Shown: positions 36,154 through 44,371 of the stretch, in pieces
How the letters are laid out: every line of letters starts with the position of its first letter
Position numbering within the stretch: the stretch's first letter is position 1
Assembly: GCF_902804485.1 (NCBI RefSeq)
Contig: NZ_CADCST010000088.1
Coordinates: forward strand, 1 to 45,813
Direction: 5' to 3'
DNA from: Flavobacterium collinsii
GTDB taxonomy: Bacteria; Bacteroidota; Bacteroidia; Flavobacteriales; Flavobacteriaceae
DNA length: 45,813 nucleotides
Position numbers and translations under genes: made by a program
The notes under the pieces: model-generated
What the model saw: only the letters and a program-made list of their open reading frames with translations
Told to the model about the DNA's origin: nothing
Database searches by the model: none

Positions 36154-38601
36154 ATGAAAGTATTAAAATTTGGCGGAACTTCGGTTGCCAATGCACAAAA
36201 TATAAAACTAGTTCTCGAAATCATAAATCAAAAATCGAAGCAGGACCAATTGGTTGTTGTAGTATCAGCTTTAAGCAAAGTAACTGATTTACTGCAATTG
36301 GCAGCAGCAAAAGCAGCAGCAAATGACGAAAGCTTTAGAGAAATTGTTGCCGAAATCGAGAAAAAACACCTTGACACTTTAAAAGAACTTATTCCGGTTA
36401 GCGAGCAAAGCAGCTTGTTAAGCCATGTAAAAAGAATCATCAATCACTTAGAAACTTTATTGGACGGCTGTTTTTTACTGGGCGAATTATCTCCCCGAAC
36501 TTCAGATACCATTTTAAGTTTTGGAGAACTGCTTTCGTCTTACATCATTGCGCAGGCGTATCTGCAAATTGATAAAAATGCGGTTTATAAGGACAGCCGT
36601 GAACTGATTAAAACCAATAATAATTTTGGAAAAGCAGCTGTAAATTTTGAAGTTTCCAACCAGCTGATCAGAGAATATTTTGCCGAAAATCAGTCTAAAA
36701 TTAATATTCTTCCGGGATTTATTTCTCAAACTCTTGACGGAATCGCTACTACTTTGGGCCGTGGAGGTTCTGATTATACCGCTGCCATAGTTGCCGGAGC
36801 ACTTGAAGCAGAACAATTAGAAATCTGGACTGATGTGAACGGAATGTTTACGGCCAATCCTAAAATTGTAAAACAGGCTCACCCTATTGCTACGATTTCT
36901 TATCAGGAAGCTATGGAATTATCGCATTTTGGAGCCAAAGTGCTGTATCCCCCAACGATTCAGCCCGTTTTAAGAAAAAACATTCCAATTTTAATCAAAA
37001 ATACTTTTGAACCGGAAGCTGAAGGAACTTTAATTTCCGACCAGGTTTCCTCAAAAGATACCGTTGTAAAAGGAATCAGTCATATCGATAATATTTCATT
37101 AGTAACCCTTGAAGGCCCTGGAATGATTGGAGTTTCAGGTTCGTCAAAACGTTTATTCGAAGTACTATCTCAGGAAAAAATCAACGTTATTTTTATCACT
37201 CAGGCTTCTTCTGAGCATTCGATCTGTATCGGAATTCTGAATTCGGATGCCGAAAATGCAGAGGCTGCCATCAACAGAGCTTTTGAAGTTGAAATTTCGC
37301 AAAACAAAATCGATCCTTGTATCGTCGAAAAAGACCTGTGCATTATCGCTTTGGTGGGCGAAAACATGAAGAACCATCAGGGTCTAAGTGGAAGAATGTT
37401 TAGCACTTTAGGAAAAAACAACGTTAACATCCGTGCCATTGCACAAGGAGCCTCTGAACGTAATATTTCGACTGTAATCAACGAAAGAGACGTTAAGAAA
37501 GCATTGAATACTTTACACGAAAACTTCTTTGAAGAAAACACCAAACAGCTCAATTTGTTTGTGATGGGTGTTGGAAATGTGGGTGAAAAATTCATCGAGC
37601 AAATTCACAATCAAAAGAAGTTTCTAAAAGACAACCTTAAAATCAATGTTCGTGTGATCGCTTTATCTAATTCCCGAAAAATGCTTTTTGACGAGGACGG
37701 AATTTCGTTAAAAGACTGGCAATCGGCTTTGGACAAAGGGGAAAATGCCAATAAAGAAGCCTTCATCGCTCGTGCGAAGGAATTAAACTTGCGTAACAGC
37801 ATCTTTGTTGATATTACTGCAAATGCAAGCGTGTCTGAAACCTACGAAAATTTCTTAAAACAGAGTATTGCGGTGGTGACCTGTAACAAAATTGCCTGCT
37901 CGTCTGCCTATGACAATTATAAAAAATTAAAGAATTTATCTCGTCAATACAACGCACCATTTTTATTTGAAACCAATGTTGGAGCGGGATTGCCAATTAT
38001 TGATACCGTGAAAAACTTAATTGCCTCGGGTGATAAAGTGCATAAAATTCAGGCGGTTTTATCCGGAAGTCTGAACTTCATTTTCAACAATTTCGATAAA
38101 GACAATTCTTTTCATGATGTGGTAAAAGAAGCCGGAGTACAAGGTTTCACTGAACCGGATCCAAAAATTGATTTAAGCGGAATCGACGTAGCTCGTAAAA
38201 TCCTGATCCTAATTCGCGAAAGCGGTTACGAAATGGATATTGACGCGATCGCCAACGAATCGTTCCTGCCAGCCGAATGTCTTGCCACAACTAACAACGA
38301 AGATTTCTTTGCTTCTTTAACGCAACATGCTCCTCATTTTTCAAAAATCTATGACGAAGCGTTAAGCAAAGATTCCAGATTGAAATATGTAGCGCAATTC
38401 GAAAACGGAAAAGCAAGCGTTGGTCTGCAATTCATTCCAAAAGAGCATCCTTTTTACAATCTGGAAGGAAAAGACAATATTGTACTTTTCTACACCGATC
38501 GTTACGTAGATCAGCCGCTACTAATCAAAGGCGCCGGAGCAGGTGCAGCAGTTACCGCATCAGGAATTTTTGCTGACGTTATCCGAATAGGGAATATATA
38601 A
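36154..38601 (+). CDS. thrA: Bifunctional aspartate kinase / homoserine dehydrogenase
   Basis: ThrA phosphorylates aspartate and later reduces aspartate semialdehyde to homoserine. The 815-residue fusion has the kinase motif KFGGTSVANA (4-13) and the TTLGRGGSDYTAA substrate site (about 199-211). Two ACT regulatory domains lie at about 310-460, where threonine feedback would act. The dehydrogenase part starts at VMGVGNVGEKF (about 469-479), with SGSLNFIFNNF and the catalytic-region GFTEPDPKIDLSG. Both halves look intact. It is the first structural gene of thrABC, behind a Thr/Ile leader peptide. Confidence 0.97.
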   Translation: MKVLKFGGTSVANAQNIKLVLEIINQKSKQDQLVVVVSALSKVTDLLQLAAAKAAANDESFREIVAEIEKKHLDTLKELIPVSEQSSLLSHVKRIINHLETLLDGCFLLGELSPRTSDTILSFGELLSSYIIAQAYLQIDKNAVYKDSRELIKTNNNFGKAAVNFEVSNQLIREYFAENQSKINILPGFISQTLDGIATTLGRGGSDYTAAIVAGALEAEQLEIWTDVNGMFTANPKIVKQAHPIATISYQEAMELSHFGAKVLYPPTIQPVLRKNIPILIKNTFEPEAEGTLISDQVSSKDTVVKGISHIDNISLVTLEGPGMIGVSGSSKRLFEVLSQEKINVIFITQASSEHSICIGILNSDAENAEAAINRAFEVEISQNKIDPCIVEKDLCIIALVGENMKNHQGLSGRMFSTLGKNNVNIRAIAQGASERNISTVINERDVKKALNTLHENFFEENTKQLNLFVMGVGNVGEKFIEQIHNQKKFLKDNLKINVRVIALSNSRKMLFDEDGISLKDWQSALDKGENANKEAFIARAKELNLRNSIFVDITANASVSETYENFLKQSIAVVTCNKIACSSAYDNYKKLKNLSRQYNAPFLFETNVGAGLPIIDTVKNLIASGDKVHKIQAVLSGSLNFIFNNFDKDNSFHDVVKEAGVQGFTEPDPKIDLSGIDVARKILILIRESGYEMDIDAIANESFLPAECLATTNNEDFFASLTQHAPHFSKIYDEALSKDSRLKYVAQFENGKASVGLQFIPKEHPFYNLEGKDNIVLFYTDRYVDQPLLIKGAGAGAAVTASGIFADVIRIGNI

Positions 38602-38765
38602 AGGCGCTAAGATGCTAAGGTACTAAGGTTCTGAGTTTTTTTTACCAGATACATCTTAGAACCTTAGCAACTCAGAACCTCAGAACCTTTAAAAAAATGT
38701 GGTAAAAATTTGCAAAGCAAAAAACCTTAGAGCCTTAGCAACTCAGAACCTCAGAACCTTATAAA
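38602..38765. repeat. 35-bp direct repeat and word-like repeats between thrA and thrB
   Basis: The stretches 38655-38689 and 38726-38760 are the same 35-base text (CTTAGAACCTTAGCAACTCA..., one mismatch). In addition CTAAGGTTCT (38623-38632) pairs exactly with AGAACCTTAG (38658-38667). The repeat ends 9 bases before the thrB start, so it forms most of the intercistronic RNA. Confidence 0.85.
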
Positions 38766-38768
38766 ACA

Positions 38769-39686
38769 ATGGAAATAAAATTATTCTGTCCCGCTACAAT
38801 TGCAAATCTTTCGTGTGGATTTGATGTACTAGGGCTTTGCTTAGACAATGCGGGCGACGAAATGATCGTTCGAAAAGTAGCTCAAAAAGGAGTTCGAATT
38901 ACCAAAATCGAGGGAGCCGATTTGCCTTTAGAAACGGAGAAAAACGTTTCAGGCGTTGCGGCTTTGGCCATGTTGGAGACACTTGACGTAGATTGCGGAT
39001 TCGAAATCGAAATTTACAAACATATTAAAGCTGGAAGCGGAATCGGAAGCAGTGCAGCCAGTTCTGCGGGAGCAGTTTTCGGAATCAACGAATTGCTTGG
39101 GAGACCTTATTCCCGCAAGGATTTGGTACAATTTGCCATGCAGGGTGAAAAACTGGCCAGCGGAAACGCTCATGCCGACAACGTTGCTCCTGCCCTTTTG
39201 GGCGGTTTTACGCTCGTAAGAAGTTACGCTCCCTTAGACATTATCCGAATTGACAGCCCGGAGGAATTGTTCGCTACGGTGGTGCATCCTCAAATCGAAT
39301 TGAAAACTTCGGATGCACGTTCGGTACTAAAACAAAACGTTTCTCTTAAAAGCGCCATCATGCAATGGGGAAATGTGGGCGGATTAGTCGCCGGATTATA
39401 CACCAAAGATTACGACTTAATCGGACGTTCGCTTCATGACGAAATTGTGGAGCCCTTACGAAGTGTTTTGATCCCGGGATTCGACCAAATCAAACAAACC
39501 GCTTACGAAAATGGTGCCTTAGGTTCTGGAATTTCAGGTTCCGGCCCTTCTATCTTCGCTCTAAGCCGTGGAGAAGAAACCGCAAACCAAATCGCCAAAG
39601 CCATGAGCGACGTTTACGAAAAAATGAATTTACCGTATGAAATTCACGTTTCGAAGATTAATCCCGATGGTGTCCGCGTCCTTTAG
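38769..39686 (+). CDS. thrB: Homoserine kinase
   Basis: ThrB phosphorylates homoserine with ATP, the step before threonine synthase. The 305-residue protein is a GHMP kinase. FCPATIANLSCGFDVLGLCL marks the N-terminal motif, GSGIGSSAASSAGAVFGIN (about 92-110) is the ATP-binding glycine loop, and GSGISGSGPSIFAL (about 251-264) is the third GHMP motif. It lies between thrA and thrC in pathway order. Its stop codon falls within a small GTCCtttaGGAC palindrome, which is probably chance. Confidence 0.96.
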   Translation: MEIKLFCPATIANLSCGFDVLGLCLDNAGDEMIVRKVAQKGVRITKIEGADLPLETEKNVSGVAALAMLETLDVDCGFEIEIYKHIKAGSGIGSSAASSAGAVFGINELLGRPYSRKDLVQFAMQGEKLASGNAHADNVAPALLGGFTLVRSYAPLDIIRIDSPEELFATVVHPQIELKTSDARSVLKQNVSLKSAIMQWGNVGGLVAGLYTKDYDLIGRSLHDEIVEPLRSVLIPGFDQIKQTAYENGALGSGISGSGPSIFALSRGEETANQIAKAMSDVYEKMNLPYEIHVSKINPDGVRVL

Positions 39687-39689
39687 GAC

Positions 39690-39822
39690 GGGACGCTTTA
39701 AGCAATAGGCTTTAGGCAATAAGCTTAAAACCATTGCGAAAATAAAATCATGAAAAAAGCAATAAGCTATACGTACTAGGGAAAAAGCCTAATGCCTAAA
39801 GCTTAAAGCTTAAAGCAATAAA
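39690..39822. repeat. GCTTTAGGCAATA-type word repeat between thrB and thrC
   Basis: Reiterated words GGCTTTAGGCAATAAGCTTA and GCCTAAAGCTTAAAGC fill this gap. GCTTTAGGCA (39709-39718) pairs exactly with TGCCTAAAGC (39793-39802), so the transcript can fold. It ends just before the thrC start. Confidence 0.75.
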
Positions 39823-39827
39823 AAAAA

Positions 39828-41117
39828 ATGAAATACTACAGTTTAAACCATAACGCCCCAAAGGTTTCGTTTAAGGAAGCCGTAATACAAGGACTCGCGA
39901 GTGATAAAGGATTATACTTTCCTGAAAACATCACTCCTTTAGACCCTTCGTTTTTTGATGAAATTGAAAATTTAAGCCACGAACACATTGCTTTTGAAGC
40001 GATCAAACAATTCGTTGGCGATGAAATACCGGCAGACAAATTAAAAGAAATCATTGCGGATACTTTAGTTTTTGATTTTCCGGTAGTAAAAGTCGAAAAC
40101 GGAATCTACTCCTTAGAATTATTCCACGGCCCAACCATGGCGTTTAAAGACGTTGGAGCACGTTTTATGTCACGTTGTCTGGGGTATTTTAACAGAGACA
40201 ATAAAGACGCTAAAAACACTGTTCTTGTGGCTACTTCCGGAGATACAGGCGGAGCGGTTGCGAGCGGATTTTTAGGCGTCGAAGGTGTCGATGTGGTGAT
40301 TTTATACCCGTCAGGAAAGGTGAGCGACATTCAGGAAAAACAATTGACTACTTTAGGGCAAAATATTAAAGCGCTAGAAGTTGACGGTGTTTTTGACGAT
40401 TGTCAGGATATGGTTAAAAAAGCGTTTTTAGATGAAACTTTAGCGCATAAAAACCTGACTTCGGCCAATTCGATTAATATTGCGCGCTGGCTGCCACAGA
40501 TGTTCTATTTTTTCTTTGCTTATAAAGCGTTGAAAAACCAAAACAAACCATTGGTTTTCTCTTGCCCAAGTGGAAACTTCGGGAATATCTGCGCCGGAAT
40601 TATGGCTAAGAGATTGGGTTTACCAATTGAACATTTTGTAGCCTCCACCAACGTAAACGATACGGTGCCGAGATTCTTAGAAAACGGAACATACGATCCG
40701 AAACCTTCTAAAGCAACAATCTCCAACGCCATGGATGTTGGTAATCCAAGTAACTTTATTAGAATTCAGGAATTGTACCACAACGACTTAAAAGCATTCG
40801 AAAAGGACTTCTCTTCTTATAGCTATACCGACGAAGAAACGCTTGTTGCTCTAAAAAATATTTATAACACAAACGGTTACATCGCAGAACCACATGGTGC
40901 TGTTGGTTATCTAGGTTTGAAGAAAGAATTGGAGAAACACCCTAATGCCATTGGTGTTTTCTTGGAAACGGCACACCCTATAAAATTCTTAGATGTGGTT
41001 GAACCGGCGCTAGGAATTACGCTTCCTATTCCTGCTCAAATTGAAAGTGTTATTAATGAAGAGAAAGTTAGTGTGAAGATTGGAACTTATGAAGAGTTGA
41101 AAGCCTTCTTGGGGTAA
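39828..41117 (+). CDS. thrC: Threonine synthase
   Basis: ThrC converts O-phosphohomoserine to threonine with PLP. The 429-residue protein has an N-terminal segment with SLNHNAPKVSFKEAVIQGL, the PLP lysine Lys107 in HGPTMAFKDVGARF, the phosphate-binding ATSGDTGGAVASGF (about 134-147) and CPSGNFGNICAGIMAK (about 245-260). It is the last gene of the thr operon and is followed by a strong terminator. Confidence 0.96.
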   Translation: MKYYSLNHNAPKVSFKEAVIQGLASDKGLYFPENITPLDPSFFDEIENLSHEHIAFEAIKQFVGDEIPADKLKEIIADTLVFDFPVVKVENGIYSLELFHGPTMAFKDVGARFMSRCLGYFNRDNKDAKNTVLVATSGDTGGAVASGFLGVEGVDVVILYPSGKVSDIQEKQLTTLGQNIKALEVDGVFDDCQDMVKKAFLDETLAHKNLTSANSINIARWLPQMFYFFFAYKALKNQNKPLVFSCPSGNFGNICAGIMAKRLGLPIEHFVASTNVNDTVPRFLENGTYDPKPSKATISNAMDVGNPSNFIRIQELYHNDLKAFEKDFSSYSYTDEETLVALKNIYNTNGYIAEPHGAVGYLGLKKELEKHPNAIGVFLETAHPIKFLDVVEPALGITLPIPAQIESVINEEKVSVKIGTYEELKAFLG

Positions 41118-41134
41118 TAAAAATAAAAATGATC

Positions 41135-41167
41135 AAAGCGAGTAAAAATATTTTTACTCGCTTTTTT
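41135..41167 (+). terminator. Terminator of the thr operon
   Basis: A 14-bp stem AAAGCGAGTAAAAA/TTTTTACTCGCTTT (41135-41148, 41151-41164) ends in a T-run. Confidence 0.9.
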
Positions 41168-41340
41168 ATTGCATTGCAATTCATTATTTTGAATTAATAA
41201 ATAAAATATCAAGTAAGGAAATCCGTAAAAATTGGCAAGAAAAAATCCATATATTTGAAAAAGCAAGAAAACGAAATAGCTTTTCGCTTATCTACCCCTA
41301 TTCAGGTGTATATATGAAAGTTTGTTTCTTCTATAAATAA

Positions 41341-41350
41341 GTTACCAGCA
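41341..41350 (+). other. Left end of cassette-like unit 1 (GTTACCAGCA)
   Basis: GTTACCAGCA is complementary at 9 of 10 positions to TACTGGTAAC at 42956-42965, just after the kinase gene. The two mark the outer ends of a DUF3010-kinase unit. Between the thr terminator and this site (41168-41340) there is no gene. A small inverted repeat TACCCCT/AGGTGTA lies at 41293-41310. Confidence 0.5.
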
Positions 41351-41426
41351 ATTTTCACACAGAGATGGAATTAGAGATCTTCTTTAATATCTTTCCTCTA
41401 TTATTAATATAAAAATCAAATATATT

Positions 41427-41867
41427 TTGAAAGTACTAGGAATTGAAATCAAAGGACGAGAAGTTAGAATTATTGCTCTAGAAGAAAACTCAAGTGGACA
41501 AATTAATGATATTACAGGAGGTTATAAACCTATCAAACTAGAAGATGATGAAATTGCTCAAAACGTAATTTTATTCAGAAAATCACTTCATGCTACATTT
41601 GAAAGCTTTAATCCAGATATAATAACAATTAGATGGAGAAACCCTAAACCTGCGAAATTCGACCAGAGTGAAAAAAACCTTTCCGCTTCTCCTATTTCAT
41701 TTAAAATTGAAGGTATAATTCAAAGTTTTGAAAGTGCAGATGTTAGATTAATTAAACCCCAAACAAGTACTGCTTTCATAAAAAAGAATCCATTACCTTT
41801 TAAAGCAAAATATAGTTATCAAGAAGAAGCATTAAAAATTGCTTATTATCAAATCAAAAATTTGTAA
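41427..41867 (+). CDS. DUF3010 family protein
   Basis: The 146-residue protein matches DUF3010: KVLGIEIKGREVRIIAL at the N-terminus, FRKSLHATFESF with DIITIRWR in the middle, FKIEGIIQSF, then IKPQTSTAFIKKNPLPFKA and a final EEALKIAYYQI helix. The beta-strand start with a conserved Glu (GIEIKG) suggests an RNase H/RuvC-like fold. Catalysis is unproven and the family has no known function. The start codon is TTG; no ATG is available that keeps the conserved N-terminus. Its stop is directly followed by the kinase ATG (TAAATG), so the two are translated together. Confidence 0.8.
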   Translation: MKVLGIEIKGREVRIIALEENSSGQINDITGGYKPIKLEDDEIAQNVILFRKSLHATFESFNPDIITIRWRNPKPAKFDQSEKNLSASPISFKIEGIIQSFESADVRLIKPQTSTAFIKKNPLPFKAKYSYQEEALKIAYYQIKNL

Positions 41868-42950
41868 ATGAATTTAACAGAACTTGGTTTAGATGACGAG
41901 GTAAAAGATTTTCTGACTTCACAAACTGATTTTATTATTGATCGGGTTTCTCAAGAAGGAGGTAATTGCGACATCTTCTTTGGTTATCATAAAATTTTTG
42001 ATCGTAGAATCGCTCTAAAAATTTATTATGGAAACGACAAAAACTCTCATAATGAACCACGAATATTATCACGAATAGATCATGAAAATATTCTGAGAGT
42101 GAGAGATGCAAAAAGAATTGGCCACTATTATAGTTACTTTATGACTGATGAAATAAGCGGTGGAGATTTAGAGAAATTTTTTCAAAATGGAAAATTAAAT
42201 TTGACTGAGAAACTCAACGTAATTCACGGAATATTACATGGCCTAACAGAATTACATAAATCAGACATATCAATTGTTCATCGAGACTTGAAACCGAAAA
42301 ACATCTTAATATATGAGGACAGTAAGCAACCATTAATATCCGATTTTGGGTCAATCAAACAGTTTGATAAAAACTTAGGTTCAGTATCTGGTTCAAAGAC
42401 AACGCTAGTATACACTCCAAAAGAAGTATTCGATAATAATACTTATACTACTCAATCTGATATTTATCAAATTGGAGTTACATTGTTTCAAATTTTGGGT
42501 GGTTTTTTTCCAGGCGCATATTTTGATTGGCTTAATGATAAAGAGCAAAAGAAATTTTTGGCTATTTCTGGGCATTATGAGCAAAGTATTTATCTTGAAA
42601 AAATAATTCATAAACTGGTTACTAAACACAAATTATTGCAGTTAAATACATTGCCAAAATATATTCATCCAAAAATTATTAAAATTATTCAAAAAGCTAC
42701 TCATCCTTCTTTAAAAATTAGATATGAAAATACAGGAGCATTCATGAGTGATTTATACAACATTCAAAGAAAGCTTACAAATTGGAATGAAACAGATGAT
42801 GGATTAGTAGCGACTAAACCAAATGGAGATCAATACCGAATTATTTCAACTAAAAAAGGTTATTGTGTTGAAAAATTTGGTAGCAATTGGAGAAGACAAG
42901 GAGACTTTCAAAAAGAGATTGAGCCACTAATAAACCAATTAAATAAATAA
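41868..42950 (+). CDS. Hanks-type protein kinase domain protein
   Basis: The 360-residue protein has a full eukaryotic-like kinase domain (about 20-300). The ATP lysine is Lys51 (RIALKIYYG), the alpha-C Glu is likely Glu63, the catalytic loop is HRDLKPKN (138-145; Asp140, Asn145), DFG lies at 159-161, YTPKEVF replaces APE, and DIYQIG (198-203) gives the helix-F Asp. All invariant residues are present, so it should be active. There is no membrane helix. A C-terminal 60-residue tail (about 300-360) may form a small beta domain. It follows the DUF3010 gene with no gap. Substrate unknown; a defence or stress role is inference. Confidence 0.9.
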   Translation: MNLTELGLDDEVKDFLTSQTDFIIDRVSQEGGNCDIFFGYHKIFDRRIALKIYYGNDKNSHNEPRILSRIDHENILRVRDAKRIGHYYSYFMTDEISGGDLEKFFQNGKLNLTEKLNVIHGILHGLTELHKSDISIVHRDLKPKNILIYEDSKQPLISDFGSIKQFDKNLGSVSGSKTTLVYTPKEVFDNNTYTTQSDIYQIGVTLFQILGGFFPGAYFDWLNDKEQKKFLAISGHYEQSIYLEKIIHKLVTKHKLLQLNTLPKYIHPKIIKIIQKATHPSLKIRYENTGAFMSDLYNIQRKLTNWNETDDGLVATKPNGDQYRIISTKKGYCVEKFGSNWRRQGDFQKEIEPLINQLNK

Positions 42951-42955
42951 AAAAC

Positions 42956-43088
42956 TACTGGTAACACACGATACAAACAATTTGGATATTAACCTTAATT
43001 TGAAAATTGATTTTGAGAAAATTTGGCAAATCCGAAAATAGGGCTTAATTTAATCCCAAACTGCTTGTAGATTAAGAACGTTAGCGGC
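42956..43088. other. Junction of two cassette-like units
   Basis: This element starts with TACTGGTAAC, which complements the left end of the unit before it. It ends with GTTAGCGGC (43080-43088), which complements GCCACTAAC at the right end of the following unit. Its first 24 bases (from TAACA to ATTTGG, 42962-42985) share 16 of 24 positions with the element at 44078-44101. The layout resembles an integron junction, but the ends lack the canonical GTTRRRY core. Confidence 0.5.
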
Positions 43089-43169
43089 AAACTACTCGCA
43101 GACTAATCAAAGGACATTTGTTGTTTAACAATCAATAGCTTACATTTGAATTTTCCTTTACTAAAAAAT

Positions 43170-44060
43170 ATGGAGTCAATAGAAAAATCAAACGGCATAC
43201 AATTACATTACTATTTTGACGATGATAGTCATTCAATAAATTCTATTGTTAGAAATGAATGTGAAAAAGAAATATTATATATAATTAAGGAAATCTCTGA
43301 AACTTTAGGCTTACAACTTGATTTAGAAACGCTACCAAGCAATGAGGGTGGTTTTAAGGAGAAGTGGAAACTCTTAGGCAAAAATTCTACTCAAATTAGT
43401 TTAATAGTGGCTATTGCTTTAGGAGTACTGTCAAGATTTCCTGTGGAAAATGAAGAATTAACAACTTTGCAAATTGAAAATTTGAAATTGGATAATGAGA
43501 TAAAAAGAAAGGAGTTGAAAAAACTAAATCTTGATCAATTAAAAGAAGACAGTGAATTAGATCAAAAAACTGTTTTAGATTCCGTTAACATAGTAAATAA
43601 AAATTATAAAGTTTCTTGGCGCAAATCTAATCTTTATAAAAGACTCCAAAACTATTCAAAAGTGGAATATATTGATGTGCTCCGATTACAGGATGATGAG
43701 CCTGTAGGAACACCCAGAACAGTACAAAAAAATCAATTTTCTATGTTTATATTGCGTACAGATGATTTACCAAAACTTGAATTAGAAAGAGTAGTGATTG
43801 ATGTCGCTACTCCAGCTATAAAACGTAATTTCAGATGGAAAGGCTTTTATAATGAAAAGATTATCAATTTCTTAATGAATGATAATGATTTTAACAACAA
43901 AGTATTTAATGGGAAGATGCATTTTTCAAATCGCTACTCTATTGAAGTGGAAATGACACAAGAGAGAAAGATTAATAGCGAAGGGGACATTATAGTTAAA
44001 GATTCAATAGTAAATAAAGTATTTGCTTCAATAGACGGAGAAAGTAGAATTGAATATTAG
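43170..44060 (+). CDS. Uncharacterised protein with hydrophobic helix and coiled coil
   Basis: I do not recognise this family. The ATG at 43170 (MESIEKSNGIQLHYYFDDD) is preferred to an upstream TTG, giving 296 residues. The order is: an acidic N-terminal domain (about 1-65), a hydrophobic helix STQISLIVAIALGVLSRF (about 72-89) that could enter the membrane, a Leu/Glu/Lys coiled coil (about 93-122), and a beta-rich C-terminal domain (about 140-296) with several Trp/Arg motifs such as KVSWRKSNLYK and NFRWKGFYNE. It is flanked by complementary ends GTTAGCGGC and GCCACTAAC. A sensor or effector at the membrane is possible but unproven. Confidence 0.7.
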   Translation: MESIEKSNGIQLHYYFDDDSHSINSIVRNECEKEILYIIKEISETLGLQLDLETLPSNEGGFKEKWKLLGKNSTQISLIVAIALGVLSRFPVENEELTTLQIENLKLDNEIKRKELKKLNLDQLKEDSELDQKTVLDSVNIVNKNYKVSWRKSNLYKRLQNYSKVEYIDVLRLQDDEPVGTPRTVQKNQFSMFILRTDDLPKLELERVVIDVATPAIKRNFRWKGFYNEKIINFLMNDNDFNNKVFNGKMHFSNRYSIEVEMTQERKINSEGDIIVKDSIVNKVFASIDGESRIEY

Positions 44061-44072
44061 CTTCATAAAGAA

Positions 44073-44115
44073 GCCACTAACAGCCACTACAGCGGATTTG
44101 GGCAATAGGCGCCTA
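44073..44115. other. Right end of cassette-like unit 2
   Basis: GCCACTAAC (44073-44081) complements the unit's left end GTTAGCGGC at 8 of 9 positions. It is followed by the conserved ...ATTTGG block and a perfect palindrome TAGGCGCCTA (44106-44115). Confidence 0.5.
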
Positions 44116-44176
44116 ATGGAAAGTTGGTTTTGTATTTGCTATGATTTGGGACCCCACTCTGCGAAGTGTTACGATC

Positions 44177-44288
44177 GCTGTGCGAAGTCTCCCGACTTCG
44201 TACCCGTTCCAATTAACCACAAAGTAAATTACAAGACATTGGAACGGAATATTAGGAGTGGGTACGAAGTCGGGAGACTTCGCACAGC
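44177..44288. repeat. Pair of REP-like palindromes in a 29-bp perfect inverted repeat
   Basis: Arms 44177-44205 and 44260-44288 are perfect reverse complements over 29 bp. Each arm is itself a hairpin, CGAAGTC-4 nt-GACTTCG. Inside the loop a second stem GTTCCAAT/ATTGGAAC (44206-44213, 44238-44245) continues the fold. The segment is far richer in GC than its surroundings. It looks like a BIME-like REP pair. Confidence 0.8.
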
Positions 44289-44320
44289 ATTAGAAACGCT
44301 CGCGCCAGCAATTGAACATA

Positions 44321-44352
44321 AAAAAAGAGATCTTAATAAGATCTCCTTTTTA
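44321..44352. terminator. Terminator behind the XRE gene
   Basis: GAGATCTTaatAAGATCTC (44327-44345) has A-rich and T-rich flanks. On the minus strand it is followed by a T-run, ending the XRE transcript. Confidence 0.8.
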
Positions 44353-44371
44353 TAATATATATTTAAAAACG

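Noticed and set aside
39670..39697. REP-like palindrome at the thrB stop codon
   Set aside because: CGTCCtttaGGACG has only 5-bp arms and includes coding sequence, so chance is a sufficient explanation.
41293..41310. TACCCCT/AGGTGTA inverted repeat as an operator
   Set aside because: It has one mismatch in seven and lies more than 115 bases from the next start. It also resembles the thr leader stem by chance in AT-rich DNA.
41341..44115. Canonical integron attC sites
   Set aside because: The ends lack the GTTRRRY/RYYYAAC core, and no integron integrase is present. Only the logic of paired ends resembles an integron, so a true attC call is not supported.
44050..44355. 101-codon open frame on the plus strand
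   Set aside because: Almost all of it is the cassette end and the REP-like inverted repeat, and it overlaps the preceding gene. The frame is a by-product of palindromic DNA.
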